The notes under the pieces: model-generated
The model's database searches: none
The model's input: only the letters and a program-made list of their open reading frames with translations
What the model was told of the DNA's origin: nothing
Position numbers and translations under genes: made by a program
DNA from: Oscarella lobularis
Lineage: Eukaryota; Porifera; Homoscleromorpha; Homosclerophorida; Oscarellidae
Assembly: GCF_947507565.1 (NCBI RefSeq)
Contig: NC_089188.1
Location: 1,116,001-1,180,000 of the forward strand
Length of the DNA: 64,000 bases
Reading direction: 5' to 3'
In this document: positions 33,557 to 48,400 of the stretch, piece by piece
Position numbering within the stretch: position 1 is the stretch's first letter
Layout of the letters: each line of letters starts with the position of its first letter

Positions 33557-35296
33557 ATGGAGAGCGGCAGCTGCATTCGCGACGGCCCCCAATCGCAATC
33601 GCCCGCGGGTGAAAACGCGCAGCAAAGCGGAGCCGTCGCCGTTTCGACGCTCTACGTGGAACGTCAGTTGCGTCGCTTTAGAAACACGTTCCCCTCATCT
33701 TTCTCTCTCCCCCCCACCCCGAAGCGCTTCCAAATCAAGGCCTATTCCAGGGAGTCTATCTCGTCCACGGAAAACTATACTCGCCCATAACCTTGGAATG
33801 GTTGCGACGTAGCGAGAGAGGGGGAGAGGAGAAACGCGGGAGGACGAGCGCCGTTTTTTTCCTCCCCTTTAGGCTTACCGGCCATTTTGAGATGAGGGAC
33901 GGGCAGAGTCTGCCGCGCAACGCTCTCTACACCGCCTATCAGGAATTCTGCCACGAAGCGGACGTCGACGCAGTGAATTCGGCCAGTTTTGGAAAGGCAG
34001 TGATCGTTCGCAACGTTCTTAATTCTTTTGATCTCTCCCTCACTTTATAGATCATACGACAGGCGTTTCCGACGATTCGAACGAGGCGTTTGGGAACGCG
34101 CGGACAATCTAAGTCAAACAAAAATTCGTTTTTTTTTCTCGCCCTTGGGTTTGAGTAAAAATTAATAATTATTTAGGTATCATTACTACGGCATCGGAAT
34201 AAAGGAAAATTCTCCCTACAAAGTCTACTTCAATGATCTAAAGCCCGCCCAATACACAGAACCGTTTAGGCGAGAAAACATCAATTAAGAGTTGAATTAT
34301 TGAAAAAAAAGTGTATGCGTTTATTAGGAAATCGTTGGGGATCGAAGAGGCGCCCTGCAAGCGCCCTGTAAGTCCAGAAAGGCAAAGAACAATCTCCCCA
34401 AAATTCGTTGCCAATCCGACACTACAGAAAACTTTCTATTACCTTTTCTTTTCTTCTTAGGCTAGTCCTCCCTGTTCTTCCGACTGTTCCCTCGTCGCTG
34501 ACCACCTTAGAATCCGCCTAGAGAATAAAGAGAGTTTCAGTTTTCTACCCGATCTGCCGAGCGCCTATCAGGTCGTCCTCCCGCCCACCGTTCCAGTAGA
34601 TAAAGTACAGTTTAAAAAAAATAAATTAAACTACGCTACTTCCACTAATCCCTATATCCATAGGTGCAGTCTTTCTTTGTTATGTACAGAGCCCACTCTC
34701 AAGCCCTAGTGGATATCATTCTCAAAGCGGCTTTTTCTAAAGTACAGAAGTTTCAAAGACGAGAACACACTGAATCATGTACCCATACAGATTGAGTCTC
34801 ACGTGAAACAGTTCTGGCGTGGAATAGCACCGTATACGTTATGTGCTATAGCCACCCAACCTCTAATCAGCATCATAACGCTTTTCGACTGGAAACTATA
34901 TAAGGTTTTTTTTACGATTTGCCGTGATATTGGGTTTTAAATTTTTGTTTTTCGTAGAATCTCGTTGGCGTTCTTATTCCCAATTCCATGGAGCCCATAC
35001 TGCCCAGGTACGATCCCTAAATCTAAATTCGCTTTTGCGAGAATCGAGCATCGACCCAGCTTCATTCACGCCATTCGTCATTTCGCTAAACATTTCGTCG
35101 CGTGGCTCGAAGAGTCCATGACAACGATTCCGGTCATTCTAAGCCAGTCGAAACTCAAAGGTATCAATAGCAGAACTGCCGGCCACTACACGCATCAACG
35201 TCCACAACGTCCACATAGCAGCCAGAATGTTCGCCGGCAGTCTCAAACGACAGACGGCAATGGCTCACTTATTCCAAGTAAGTGAAAAAATCATCG

Positions 35297-35332
<36 letters not shown>

Positions 35333-36299
35333 GGGAGTGGACCCTGTTTTTCTCAGGCGAGCAAAATTCACTTCGATTCGTCGGCCAACGTCCGGCAAAT
35401 GGTCGCCGATTGGCATTCACTCGATCTGACTAGCATTAATAGGCAGACGCAGTGGACGTTTTCCGAACGCGAGACTCGTTGTATCGCTCGAGGTGCGTAG
35501 CCCTAAGAGGGGTCCCCTCGCCTTTCTTATCGCGCTTCTATAGCTCAAAGGGACTTCGAAACTTTGATTCGTACCGGTGCCGGTCATTCGTCGTCGCTCG
35601 TGTCGCTCGTCGATTGGATAAGCGGACTCATGGACGAATCGATTCTTCGGGTTTTCTGCGACGGTCGAGAGTCGAGTTCGTCTTCTTGATTGGCCTCTCT
35701 TTAGCCGGTGACGACGGGCGAGATTGCGTTTGACGTTGCCGCGCGGCTGTTCTTTTTGAAATGGACGTACATCAGTTCGAAAATTATCCGGGATTTGACG
35801 TTGAAGAGTGCGCCAAGTTTCGGTGCTGCGCCCGCACGTGACGATCCTATATTGAATAAGTAGCTGATTTTCAGGGTTTTTTCATCTCGTCCAGACGCTC
35901 TTGAACGAGTACGTGCTCTACTTGCTGGAGTCACACACTCACGATAGAGCGGAGAAAGAAATGAGCGAAAAAACGAACGCCTGCATCAAGACAGGTACTA
36001 GTTGTTCCTTCGCTCCCTAAGTAACGGACACTTCAACTAAAACATAAGAAAAATTTTAATACGTCTATTGTGTCCGCTACGAAGGTAGGGAGGGGTTTCT
36101 AGAAATTGAAATTTAATTTCTCGTAGATGCTGCTTACACGGTGCAGGTCGAATTTCTAGCCCAAGCGGACTTGCCCCTCTCCAGTGCGTCACCTCCAAAA
36201 CCTACGCTCTTCTCTAACGCTACCAACACCGTCCACGATGATCACAACTACTGTTCACCTACGACGGCGCAATCGAACGGACGCGACGCGTGGGAATGA
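33557..36299 (+). CDS. RFX-family transcription factor, RFX4/6-like
   Basis: The first exon is taken from ATG 33557 (MESGSCIRDGPQSQSPAGEN). The RFX winged-helix domain is split: GVYLVHGKLYSPITLEW (to 33800), then LTGHFEMRDGQSLPRNALY (from 33873), NSASFGK, IIRQAFPTIRTRRLGTRGQS and KYHYYGIGIKENSPYKVYFN. It reads the X-box in target promoters. Dimerisation and extended domains follow: DKVQSFFVMYRAHSQALVD, HVKQFWRGIAPYTLCAIATQ, SFIHAIRHFAKHFVAWLEES, DWHSLDLTSINRQTQWTFSE, SLVDWISGLMDESI, RDLTLKSAPSFG, FHLVQTLLNEYVLYLLES. The order and the C-terminal block match RFX4/6/8, not RFX5/7. It ends ATNTVHDDHNYCSPTTAQS...DAWE (TGA 36297-36299). RFX proteins drive ciliary and endodermal programmes. The intron after SASFGK has either a GC donor or an extra Ala codon. 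Confidence 0.85.
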
Positions 36300-36433
36300 G
36301 AAACGAAGGGGCCCCCCCTCCCAACCATTTACAATCCACGCACTCTAGATTCATTTATCGTATGATTGGACAGCGGACATTATAGTTTTTCGAATCACGT
36401 GCACATTCAATTTGTTTCTCTTACCGCGACACA

Positions 36434-39400
36434 CTACGCAACAACTTTAGGCGTCTCGCACGTCGAGTCGGACTCGGAGCCGGCAATGTCGTCCATCATA
36501 TAGACGGGATTGTCGATGCCGCCGCAATTGGGCGTCGACGACACGGTAGCAGAGCTAGAAATAAATTCAAATCAAATAGGAGAATTTCTCTAGGCTCGTT
36601 CTCTTACCCTCGTTTCGATTTCAGAACGACGAAAGCGGTCAAAGCGACGACAATTAGAACAGCGATCGCTATCGTGCAAACGATCGCTATAATTTGCGAT
36701 TCGGCTAAATCAAGTATTGTACTGCAAATAGGAGATAAGGGTCTTGGGATTTACCAGTGCCGCTCGACTGCTTCGAATCAGGTGGTACGACTATAAGAAA
36801 GATTCGGCTACGAGAAAGTTTACTCTTCAAACGAGTACCGTTTCTTGTGGGAGAGTACGAAGTCGGATTCGTGGTGGTAAAAACTTGAGACGTTGTATGT
36901 TGCGGCGTCGACGGCGAAGTCGACATGCTCGACGTCGTAGGCGCAAAGGTTTTCATAGGAGAAGGCGTAGAGGCAGGCGAAGCGGTCGTCGCTTTAGGAG
37001 ATACTAATATTTAAACAGAGATTGACGATATCTTGCCAGGCTTTTCTCTTTCTTACCTGTATAGCAGTCCACCAGTCTAAGGTCGTCAAGAGAGATTCCA
37101 CTATCACGCTGTGACGTGAAATTGGCCACCAGGTAGATTTTCTCAAAGTGCAATTTTCCCAATTTTGCGCTCGCTTTAACCCACGTTCCTGTTGCTTTGC
37201 GGGAAGACCAACGCTGAATAGCAGTGGCAGCGTTCGACGAGCCAACTCGAACAGACAGCATTGTCGACGTGTCGGTTCGATAGTAGAATTCAAGCGTACA
37301 TTCTTCGATTGACCTGGGAAATAACGTCGATTCCAGAATCGCTTCACCCGGCAAATCAAACGGTCGAAAAGCATACAAATAATACCCTAAGAGTAATTAC
37401 AAAACGAATGCACACTAGCAGAATTGACCGGTTTACCAGAAATTGAATTTTCGTCAATTTTTCGATACCAACTATAAGACGAAGTCGACGCGGCTTCCCA
37501 GTAGCAGGTACCCCTCTCAAAGTCGCAACTCGAAGCTGCGAAGAACCAAAAAAAGAACGCATTAGCACAAGAAAAAGATATTAATAATAATAATATAATA
37601 TAGGGTCACCGCATTCGCTCTCGTCGGAACGATCAAAGCAGTCGGCGACAAAATTGCACACTTTTTCTTCATCGATGCACGAATAATTGCCACACTCGTG
37701 CATCGGAAGGCAGAAATCGCCTAAGAACTAAGATTTAAAAAAAAACATTTCATCGCATCGATACGATTCTTACGACGACGACTGCTAAACGATATGTCAT
37801 CAATTGCTATATCTCTCGACGAGCCGTCGCTCTGTTCGCCGATGAAGTGAACTTCGAACGAACTGCATCGAAAGTGCGTTATTTCGACGACGGCTTTTCT
37901 CCACGCGTAGCCTTGACTCCCGCACCGCTTCCACGCCTCCACCGCGCCGAAAAGCGGGCAAAACACCGAAAGAGACAAACAGCCGACCGATTTACCGAAC
38001 ATGAAGTACCAGAAGGTCATCGAGCTGCCCCAGTCCCTTGTCTGCATGTGCGAGCTCACGTAACCGGCACGATGACCGGGAAGGCCACGGGAGGAATTCA
38101 AGTAGAGATATCGACCACTTTTTGACATCGTAGTGCGATCGAAAATGGGTCCGGAAGCGTTCTCGCCGCTGCGAATGACCCAAACGATGTCGGCGTCGTG
38201 GATGGAGTGACTCCAGTTGACGCAGGAGCTCTCGAAGTCGCAGTTGGGCTGAAGAACTGCGCAGAGGAAGAAAAGGGATTCCTACGTTTTTCGTCGTCGC
38301 TTCTTCGCGTGATTTACCTTTGGAAAGCGACGAATTTGACACTGCGTGCGAGTGGGAGAGAATTTTGTTTGAAATTTTAAGCGTTTCTGACGTCATTCTC
38401 TTCTTACCGGGTTTCCTGCAATTTTCGCCGAGCGAAAAGTCGTCGAAACCAATCTCACCGCCGCTTAGATTACCCGCCTTTCCTTCAACTACGAACTACA
38501 AAGGAGACTAAATTTCCCAATAAATCGACACCGAATTCCTTACGACAAAAGATTCATCAACGGACAGAGAAACGGCGACTCTATGCCACGAGTCCCCTTG
38601 ATCTCCTTCGACGCTCCACGCCCGGACGCGTTGCGACCCGTTCGCGATCTCATAGTACAAGCCCAGCTCGCCGGAGCCGGAGAGACGAAAGTAAAAGCGA
38701 GCCACGCACGCTCCCCGTCGCGATCGGATGTACAGGCCACTAGTCAAACGAGCGACTTCGCCGGACCGAGTCGGAGGAAGGAGACGAAGATATAGATACC
38801 TCCCTGAAAGAAGAAAAAAAATCAATGATGAAGATTTTAATTAAATACTTTCTCTTTTCGTATACCGCGGCTGCTGTCCGGTAGCGGATCGTTTTTCGAT
38901 GGACTTGGTAGCCAACTGAAGCCGAAGTTGCTTACCCAATCGCATAAATCGATTTCAAAGTTGCATCGTCCTGTAGCGTTGACTGCGCGGGGAAGAAGAA
39001 ATGAGACGAATTCAAGAAGAAAATATCTATACTCACCGCATTCGGACTCGATTTCGTCGCTGCCGTCTCCGCAATCGTCGACAAAGTCGCATAACTGATC
39101 GCGAAGCACGCACTTACCGGAGTGACATTGGTAGTCGGTCGTTCGATCACACCGCGGCAATTTCAACGCTATAGGAAAAAAAACATAATGACAAAAGATC
39201 CGTGTTTTGAGCTGTGATAATACCTGGATTGCAATTCTTAAACGCCACGTCGTCGATAGCAATTTGAGACGTTTCCGTCGTTCCTCGTTCGCCGACGAAG
39301 GCGAATCGAAAAGGCCCGTCGACGTCCGCGGCGCTCACGTCCAACGTTTGCTCGTGCCACGACGAGCCCTTGTCGCCGCTCACTTTCCACGCGATCGCAG

Positions 39401-42400
39401 GCGACAGTCCGATTGCCGTCGGTCGTATCTGAACCGAGAGCGCACCCGCGCCCCTTCCGCGCATGTGATAGGCGAAGGACATGGAACAATTCCACCCCGT
39501 CGCAGTGAATAGCGAACTGAGCCAAACCGCTCGAGCGCCAACTCGCAATGAAGCGCTTTCCATCAAAAGAAAGTGTCCTAAAAACGAAAAATCACCAATA
39601 TTAATCAATATTTATACATATTTACCTTTTGAAGATTTCAGTGTGTGGTCCACGTCTGGTCCCGTGTCGTTTACGCGAGTCGGTCCTCGCCATCGCTGCC
39701 AGTCCGTGTCATCGTCCGTTCCTTCGATCCATCCGCATTCGTCTCTTTCGAACGTGCACAGGGAATTCGCTATAGCGAAAATGAAACGAAAAGCGAAATT
39801 CTTGGCTCGTTAATTTCTTACTAGGATAGCGTTTTCCATGGATAGAAATTCCCACGTTGTCGTCGCCAACTATAAATCAATAGTAAAGAAAAAGTCGTTC
39901 AGCGCTCACGTAACGACTGACCGGGACAGTTTCTCTCGTCGGACCCATCAGCGCAGTCGTTCTCCCCGTCGCACCAGAGATCCTTCCAAACGCACGTTCC
40001 ATTCGCAGTGGGTCGATCGCAAGGAAACTGATACGCCCAGCAAGGAGAAGAAGCGGCTATATAAGTAAAGACGAAATCTCGCAGAGAGTCGAAAAAACCA
40101 ATCGACTTGTGCTTACGAGGACAATTAAATTCGTCTCGATCGGAACGACAATCCGACGATCCATCGCACCACCATCTCGATGGTAAACACTCGCCGGTGG
40201 CTGGACATTGTTGATAACCGACGCCACACACGGGGACCCCTGTATACCAGCCGTTAGTCTCAACGCCTTTTATACGTAGATTTTTCCTTACCCCCTTTCT
40301 CGCATTCAATTGACGGCGACAATCCGTCGATATTCACTTCGCTCGACGGACCGATTCCGCGAAACGATTCGAAAGCGAATCGGAAATTCGACGTCGTTAC
40401 GAAGACGGACGCTTCGGCGAATTGCCACGCGGCGCCTTGATTGCCGCTTCGCGTCCACAATCGATGACGCACAGGTCCCTTCTCCTCTTCCGCATAAAGC
40501 TAGAGAAAATCAAAGATAAAAAACTAAAATCTACAGTATATATATACTCTTACTGTCAAATTAGTAATCTCTTTTCCAAACATATGAAACCAGAACGTGA
40601 AGCGACACGAGCCATCGATATTGGGTGGATAAAGCGGACTGACGTAGCGATACTTTTCTCCGGGCAACGCAAAATACGTGTTCGTATAGAGGAAGTAACC
40701 GTCGCCTGTCACGTCGGTCAGGGAACCAGTATCGACGCCGAATAATCGTCCCAAGTTGACCACCCAAAAAGCGCTCCATTTTTTCAACGGTTCGTTGTAC
40801 CAGCCGCAGGACGAACGACCGGTAAAACTGCATCGACCGATAACGTCAACTAAAAGAAGAGATTCTTCTTTTGACTATGCAACACGTTCGCTTTTTACCG
40901 CAGTTCGACTCGTCGCTGCCGTCGCCGCAGTCGAAAGCGTAGTCGCAAACGCGACTCGCGTTGATGCAGACGCCCGTGCCGCAAAGAAATCCGGTCGTAC
41001 AATCGTCGCCTTTGTCGTCTCCTTTTCGGAAGAAACGCCAGAATTAATCAAGAAAATCGGATATACCGGTAGTCATTCTTACCGCGATATGAACAGTTTT
41101 CAAAGCGAATATCATCCAAGGCGACGCCGAGATTCCAACCGCCGTTGCCGCCTCGCACGACGAAAACGACTTCGAAATCGTGAACGCGACCAATTTTCGC
41201 CGCGCCTTTTTTCCATCCGCCGCCGCCGCCGCCGCCGCCGCCGTCCGACGGCGTCCACACGCGGCGATTGGGAAGTCCGCGCGAGCGCGACGAACGAACG
41301 AGAACGGATAGATGACTCGTGTTGCCGCCGTAGACGAAATAATAGAATTCGATCGTGCAACCGTCGCCACTTCGTCCGAATCGTTTCGACCGAATCTCGG
41401 CGACGTCGTCCTCGACAGGAGACAGAAACAACGCTTTAGCAAACAAAAAATGACCTGCAATTAACAGATATCAAAAAAATCGAAAAAGATAGCGTAAGAA
41501 AATTCGGGTACCTGTTGGACTTCCCGTTGTATGATCGCCCGTCGGTTTTATAGCTGAATTGCGTAGGTGTTTGTCGTTCGCGACAGTTACTCTCTTCCAA
41601 AGAAGTTTTCGCCACGAAGAGTCGTCGTATCTCCAGTTGCACGCGTCTATTTCGAAAGTGCAATCGGTCGCTAATATGAAGAAGAATCATTCGTTTGATG
41701 TTTCTCTATAGGATGGAAGTGTTTGCGAAAACTTACTGCAGTCGATTTCGTCGGAACCGTCGCTGCAATCGCTCGCGAAATCGCATCTCCGATTCTCGTG
41801 AACGCAGTAACCGTTGTCGCACTGAAAACGCTTCGGTCCGCACGGCAAATCTTAATTATATATATATATATATATAGTGTAGTTTAAAAAATTTCTCCTT
41901 TACTCACCTGATACGGAACTTCCGTCGAAGGCGACGTCGTCAAGACACACGTCGCCGAACCGACTCCCGTTGCCGGACGACGTGAACGTCAATTGGTAAC
42001 GAACGCAAAGAGGCGGAATCGTCGCACGAGCGATTTTCCACGACGGATTCTGATTGCCGCATAGTTGCCAGAGGCGATGCGTAAGCCGAGCGCACGTAAC
42101 GAACACGCGCAGGCACGGTGCACTGGGACCGTATAAGTGATACCAAAACGTCAATCGCTTTGACGATTCGGTTCTCTCAAGAACGGGCGAAACGAGACTT
42201 CCATCGCCCGTAGTTCCTTTTTTTACAGCAAGACACGCGTAGTGACCTTGCAGACAGAAAACCAAATTCTCTAGGATACAGAATTTTTTATATGATTTTT
42301 TTACCTTTGGTTGTCTTGAGTGTGTGATCGTGTGACGGACCGAAGCGTGGCATTGTGGCGACTGGCTCTTCTCTCGAATATCGTCTCCAGTGAGCCGAGT

Positions 42401-45400
42401 TGTTCCACGCGTTTTCCCAAGCGCACATGCCCCGTTCGAAGTCGCACGTCGCATTGGATAAAGCTACGTCAACGATTTATCACTACGAATAACGTTACCT
42501 CTCAACTTTTTGTACCAAATATTGAATCGTTGACCAGAACTAGAAAAAAAAAACGTATGATCAAAATAATTAAATATCGCACGATTTTCTCCATACCTTT
42601 TCCCGAACAGCCCGCGCTGAGTGCGACATTATCCAACGCCATGTTTCCATTCTCTTTTAATCCCATAATTGATCTGAATTCCAGCTACACGCACGCTCAA
42701 ACGTGAACACGAAATTAAACTCGTTTTTCGTACATACCCAGTAAGAATTAGTAGCATTTATTGGTGCTGAGTACTTGCTCCATAGAGACGCATTTTGAAG
42801 GCGAATCAATAGAGTCGAATCGCTGGCATCGCTCTCGACGAGAAAGAGCTCCAATTTTCCGTCGCTGTCGTCAGTCAAGTACGCGTCGAAAGAAATCCAG
42901 CAATCGCCGCGTGACGGTTCGAAGGAAACGCTCCGCAGAACGGCCGCATCGCCGGCACGGAACCCATACGTCTCGACAAACCAATAACGACCTATAGCGT
43001 AAAAAGGAATCGAGACGATTATTTAGGGAAGAGAGAGAGAGAGAGAAAAAAGGAAAACCTTGGGCTCCCTCTAGACCACCCCAATCGCCCCGCCAATCGA
43101 AATCGTCGTCGAAGACGTTGTACCAATCGCAGGGGCCGCTCTCGAAGTCGCAGTAGCTCGACTGCCTCGCTGTGGAAGAGATAAATGACGATGCACGTGT
43201 AGAATTAAGGGGGCCCCACCTACCGCATCTCAATTCGTTTTCGTCTGAGAAGTCCAAACAGTCGTTTCGGAAGTCGCAGACGCTCTTCCAAGCCAAGCAG
43301 CTGCCGTCGTTGCATTGAAACTCGCCGCTGCAAGCGTCTGCAAGAAATTTTATCTCGACGAACCGAATTTACTAATAAATGTTTACGTTGGCAATGCATC
43401 TCGTCAAAACCCTTCTCGCAATCGTCAGTCCCGTCGCAAACGCGCGACAACGAGACGCACTGCGACGCGGTTTGATTGGAACAAGAGATCTCGAACGACT
43501 TGCAATTCGATTTCAAAGCTAGGTAAACGTAAACGATAAAAAAACCGTCGAACCCCTCTCCTCTCTTACATGTGCATCGATCCTCGTCAGAATTGTCGCC
43601 ACAGTCGTTCACTCCGTCGCAGCGCCACGATTTCCAAACGCACAGTCGATTTTCGCACTGAAATTGTCCGAGCGGACATACAGGAAGAGTGGGCGCACCT
43701 AATTGAAAAAATTAGACAGTACTCCTATCCTACGAAGCGCCCACCTCCCGTCTCGCAGCCTTTAGTCAGAGAAATGTCGTCCAATGCAATATCGGACATG
43801 AAAAGTCTCGTCGACTGGAACGCTATTCTAAATTGCAACGTGTAGGGTTGACTGCTGTAGATCTTCAATCCAGCTCGATGCCAATGATTTCCTTGGTTAC
43901 CGGAAACTTCGAATATCACCTTGGGTGCGCCGAAGACTCCGACTTCGGGCCTTTGCGTCAGCACGAGCTAAAAGTAAATCCGAAATAGAATTTATCTATT
44001 ATTTATTTATCATGAAAAACGAGTGTGTACCTGTAGCGTTCCCATGTGCCTGCCCCACATGTGATACCAGAAGCGGAATACGCAGCTGCCGTCGACGACG
44101 GGCGGATACGTGTAGAGGTAGTCCAGCTGCGACGTCAATTTGTCGGGCATGGACGACTCGGCGTAGAGATAATAACCTAAAAGACGTAGTCTCTGAGAGA
44201 TGTCCCTATACGATTTGCCCGGGCCTCCACCCTACCCGTGTTATCCTGTCGCGTGTGATCAAACGCGGGTCCCGTTGACACCGAAAGCGTTCGACCCCGA
44301 TGACGTAGCCATACCCGTCGGAAAAGGGAATCGTCGGGAGACGTCCAACCGCAGCGACTGATCTCGAAGTCGCACGTGCCCGGAACGTTGGCTAGAACAT
44401 ATCGAAGTATGAAAAAAACCGATTTTCTTTTTGCGAGTTTTAGTTCGGCGTACGGCATTGAATTTCGTCGCTGCCGTCGAAACAGTCGTCTTCGAAATCG
44501 CAGACGTAATCGGCGGAAATGCATCGTCCGTTTCCGCAGGCGAATTCGCCTACGACGCAACCGTCGGCAGGCGCTATAAAAAATCAATAAATCATAACGT
44601 ATTTATGTTCTCAACGCGAATCTCTCGCACCTGGAACGCAGTCACTAAACCTGATATCATCAATAGCGATATCCCCTCCCGACATCTGCGATCCATATCC
44701 CGCCGTCGCCTGAACGACGATTTGAAATCCGACGTGCTCTCCGACGACGACAGACGTTTCTTTCCAGCCGGATCCCTGCACGCCGACGAGACTCTTCAGG
44801 TGGCGATAGCGCGACGACGCTGTCTTGACGCTGATCGACAGCGTTCCGACGTTTCGCTCGTTCATGTAGTAGGCGAGAGCGATCGTGCAGTTCGCGTGAC
44901 TTCGACCGAATGTCGTGCTCTGCAGCTCGGCGTGCGAACCGATTCCCGTCAGCGGACTCGTTTCGGCGACGAGGTAGAAATCTATTTTCTCTTCGCTATT
45001 AGTTTTTTTGGGGGGGGTCGTTGTCCTGCTTACTTCCGGAAGAAGTGAAATCGCTCGTGGAACCTGATCCACTATTGTCGTTCTGTCTGCGGAATACGTA
45101 CGTGTACGAGTCGCGTCGGAATCGATTCCAGTGGCACCAGCCGGTTTCAAAATCGCATCCGTAGGCTAAATGATAATAACCGTGGTACAATTTCGCGCGA
45201 CGAAAGTCCGATTTTTCTTCTCACAACACTGGCTCTCGTCTCGACGATTTGAACAGTCGTCTTTGAAGTCGCACACAGTCGAGGCGTCGACGCATTCGCC
45301 GTCGATCGCGCCGGCACAGTGAAATTTCGAAGGACACGGAGCTAGCAGAGAGAGAGAAAAAAATCGCTTAATTCTATTGCGCAAAAAAATGCTCGTCTCA

Positions 45401-48400
45401 CAATTCTCCAATGGAGAATAAAAGTCCACGTCATCAATAGCAATATCACCTGTAAAACCAAAGCCAAACTCGGCAGTCATGACAACCTAGCACATAAGAA
45501 GAACTTAGATAAATAGATTCAATATCGTTCCACAGTGTTTTATACTGACCTGAAATGAGTCGCCCGTCTTGCATAGGCCTATTGGTACGATGGCTTGTAA
45601 CCACTCGAGACCCTGGTCACTGCACTTCCTCCACAATTGTTTTTCAAAATACGCCACGTAGTTTTGCTTCGCGTCGTAACATCGGATTCCGACGCTAAGA
45701 CAGCCAATATCCTCTCCGTACATGTGATACCAAAAAGCGAAGCGCAACGTCGAATTTGAAAACGCCACAAACGGACTTATCAGCATTCCTTTGGCGCCAC
45801 GACTGAATCCAGACACCTCGACGAAAGCGAAGTAACCGCTAAGCGTTCCCAGCGTGTGATCGCCGTCGGGCCCAGTGCCCAAAGACGGAGTCGAATCTCG
45901 ATGACGTAACCACATTAGAAGATTAGTATCATCATTCGTCCACCCGCAGAAATTGCTTTCAAAACTGCAGTTAGCAGTCGGAATAGCTAAAACGAGAAAG
46001 TTCAGTCAAATTAGATTAATAGTTCCGCCGAGAATTTTTTTAAGTGTGAAGCAAAAGTGTTGAGAAACCGGGTTTTTACTTGTTAAGAGTGGCTGTAAAC
46101 TGCAAAAACCAGTTCCTTTGCCTATGAAATGTGAAGGTTTGGGTAAAGGACTTCGATAGTTGTGGATTGGGCGAAGGGTCCCCTTTGGGGGTAAAAAGCT
46201 TACAGACTCGTCGTTTGACCGCCACGAGCTCAAAAACGCGTCTTCTCGCGTACAGAACTTTTAAAAAAATTGAAAAAAATACCGACACTTGACACAAACC
46301 ACACGGAAGACGGTGCTATGGAGGTCTATCCGGTGACAGAGGTGCCCCAGGAGCTGGGAGAGAGATGCGAGAACTAGGAAGGCGTGCAATGTTACACCCT
46401 TGTCAAGTAAGTATAATTAATAATAATCTTAACTAATCTACTGAGGGAGGCAACTAACTAAACATCGGCAGGCATTTGAACGAAATACATAGAGGGAACT
46501 AACGAAACGGGGAAGGGAAGGGAAGATGTCCTAGTGTTGTACTCCGCCAAAACACCGAAAATCGGTGTTGGCCGCGTACGATGACAAACGGTCCGTCGAA
46601 GATGGCAAAATAGCTCTGATCTTATTGAGGATAATGTTGGCATTTCCGCGCTGGAGGAATGAGGCGACCACCGGGCCATAGTGCCTCAAGTCTTGGGGCA
46701 GGCGGTGTACGTACTCCGCCGGCAGGCGGTGTATATAATCCGGCAGGCGGTGTACGTACTCCGCCGGCAGGCGGTGTATATATTCCGGCCGGCGGTGTAT
46801 ATATTCCAACAGGCGGTGTATATATTCCAACAGGCGGTGTATATATTCCGGCAGGCGGTGTATATATTCCGGCAAGCGGTGTATATATTCCGGCAGGCGG
46901 TGTACGTACTCCGCCGGCAGCCGATGTATATATTTCGGCAGGCGGTGTATATATTCAGGCAGGTGGTGTACGTACTCCGCCGGCAGGCGGTGTATATATT
47001 CCGGCCGGCGGTGTATATATTCCAACAGGCGGTGTATATATTCCAACAGGCGGTGTATATATTCCGGCAGGCAGTGTATATATTCCGGCAAGCGGTGTAT
47101 ATATTCCGGCAGGCGGTGTACGTACTCCGCCGGTGCCCGATGTATATATTTCGGCAGGCGGTGTATATATTCAGGCAGGTGGTGTACGTACTCCGCCGGC
47201 AGGCGGTGTATATATTTCGGCAGGCGGTGTACGTACTCCGCCGTCAGGCGGTGTATATATTTCGGTAGGCGGTGTACGTACTCCGCCGGCAGGCGGTGTA
47301 TATATTTCGGTAGGCGGTGTATATATTCCGGCAGGCGGTGTATATATTCCGGCAGGCGGTGTACGTACTCTGCCGGCAGGCGGTGTATATATTCCGGCGG
47401 GCGGTGTACGCACTCCGCCGTCAGGCGGTGTATATATTTCGATAGGCGGTGTATATATTCCGGCAGGCGGTGTACGTACTCCGCCGCCAGGCGGTGTATA
47501 TATTTCGGTAGGCGGTGTATATATTCCGGCAGGCGGTGTACGTACTCCGCGGGCAGGTGGTGTATATATTCCGGCAGGCGGTGTACGTACTCTGCCGGCA
47601 GGCGGTGTATATATTTCGGCAGGCGGTGTATATATTCCGGCAGGCGGTGTACGTACTCCGCCGTCAGGCGGTGTATATATTTCGGCAGGCGGTGTATATA
47701 TTCCGGCAGGCGGTGTACGTACTCCGCCGGCAGGCGGTGTATATATTCCGGCAGGCGGTGTACGTACATCGCCGGCAGGCGGTGTATATATTTCGGCAGG
47801 CGGTGTACGTACTCCGCCGGAAGGCGGTGTATATATTTCGGCACGCGGTGTACGTACTCCGCCGGCAGGCGGTGTATATATCGGAGCAGGCGGTGTATAT
47901 ATTCCGGCAGGCGGTGTACGTACTCCGCCGTCAGGCGGTGTATATACTTCGGTAGGCGGTGTATATATTCCGGCAGGCGGTGTACGTACTCCGCCGGCAG
48001 GCGGTGTATATATTTCGGCAGGCGGTGTATATATTCCGGCAGGCGGTGTACGTACTCCGCCGTCAGGCGGTGTATATATTTCGGTAGGCGGTGTATATAT
48101 TCCGACAGGCGGTGTACGTACTCCGCCGTCAGGCGGTGTATATATTTCCGTAGGCGGTGTATATATTCCGGCAGGCGGTGTACGTACTCTGCCGGCAGGC
48201 GGTGTATATATTCCGGCAGGCGGTGTATATATTCCGGCAGGCGGTGTATATATTCCGGCAGGCGGTGTACGTACTCCGCCGTCAGGCGGTGTATATATTC
48301 CGGCAGGCGGTGTATATATTTCGGAGGCGGTGTATATATTCCGGCAGGCGGTGTATATATTTCGGCAGGCGGTGTATATATTCAGGCAGGCGGTGTATAT

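Noticed and set aside
46531-47844. Minus-strand [15 protein letters not shown] ORFs as extra exons of the MAM/LDLa protein
   Set aside because: They are frame-shifted pieces of the satellite and do not connect to MAM or LDLa exons by splice signals; the flanking exons join better across the whole block.
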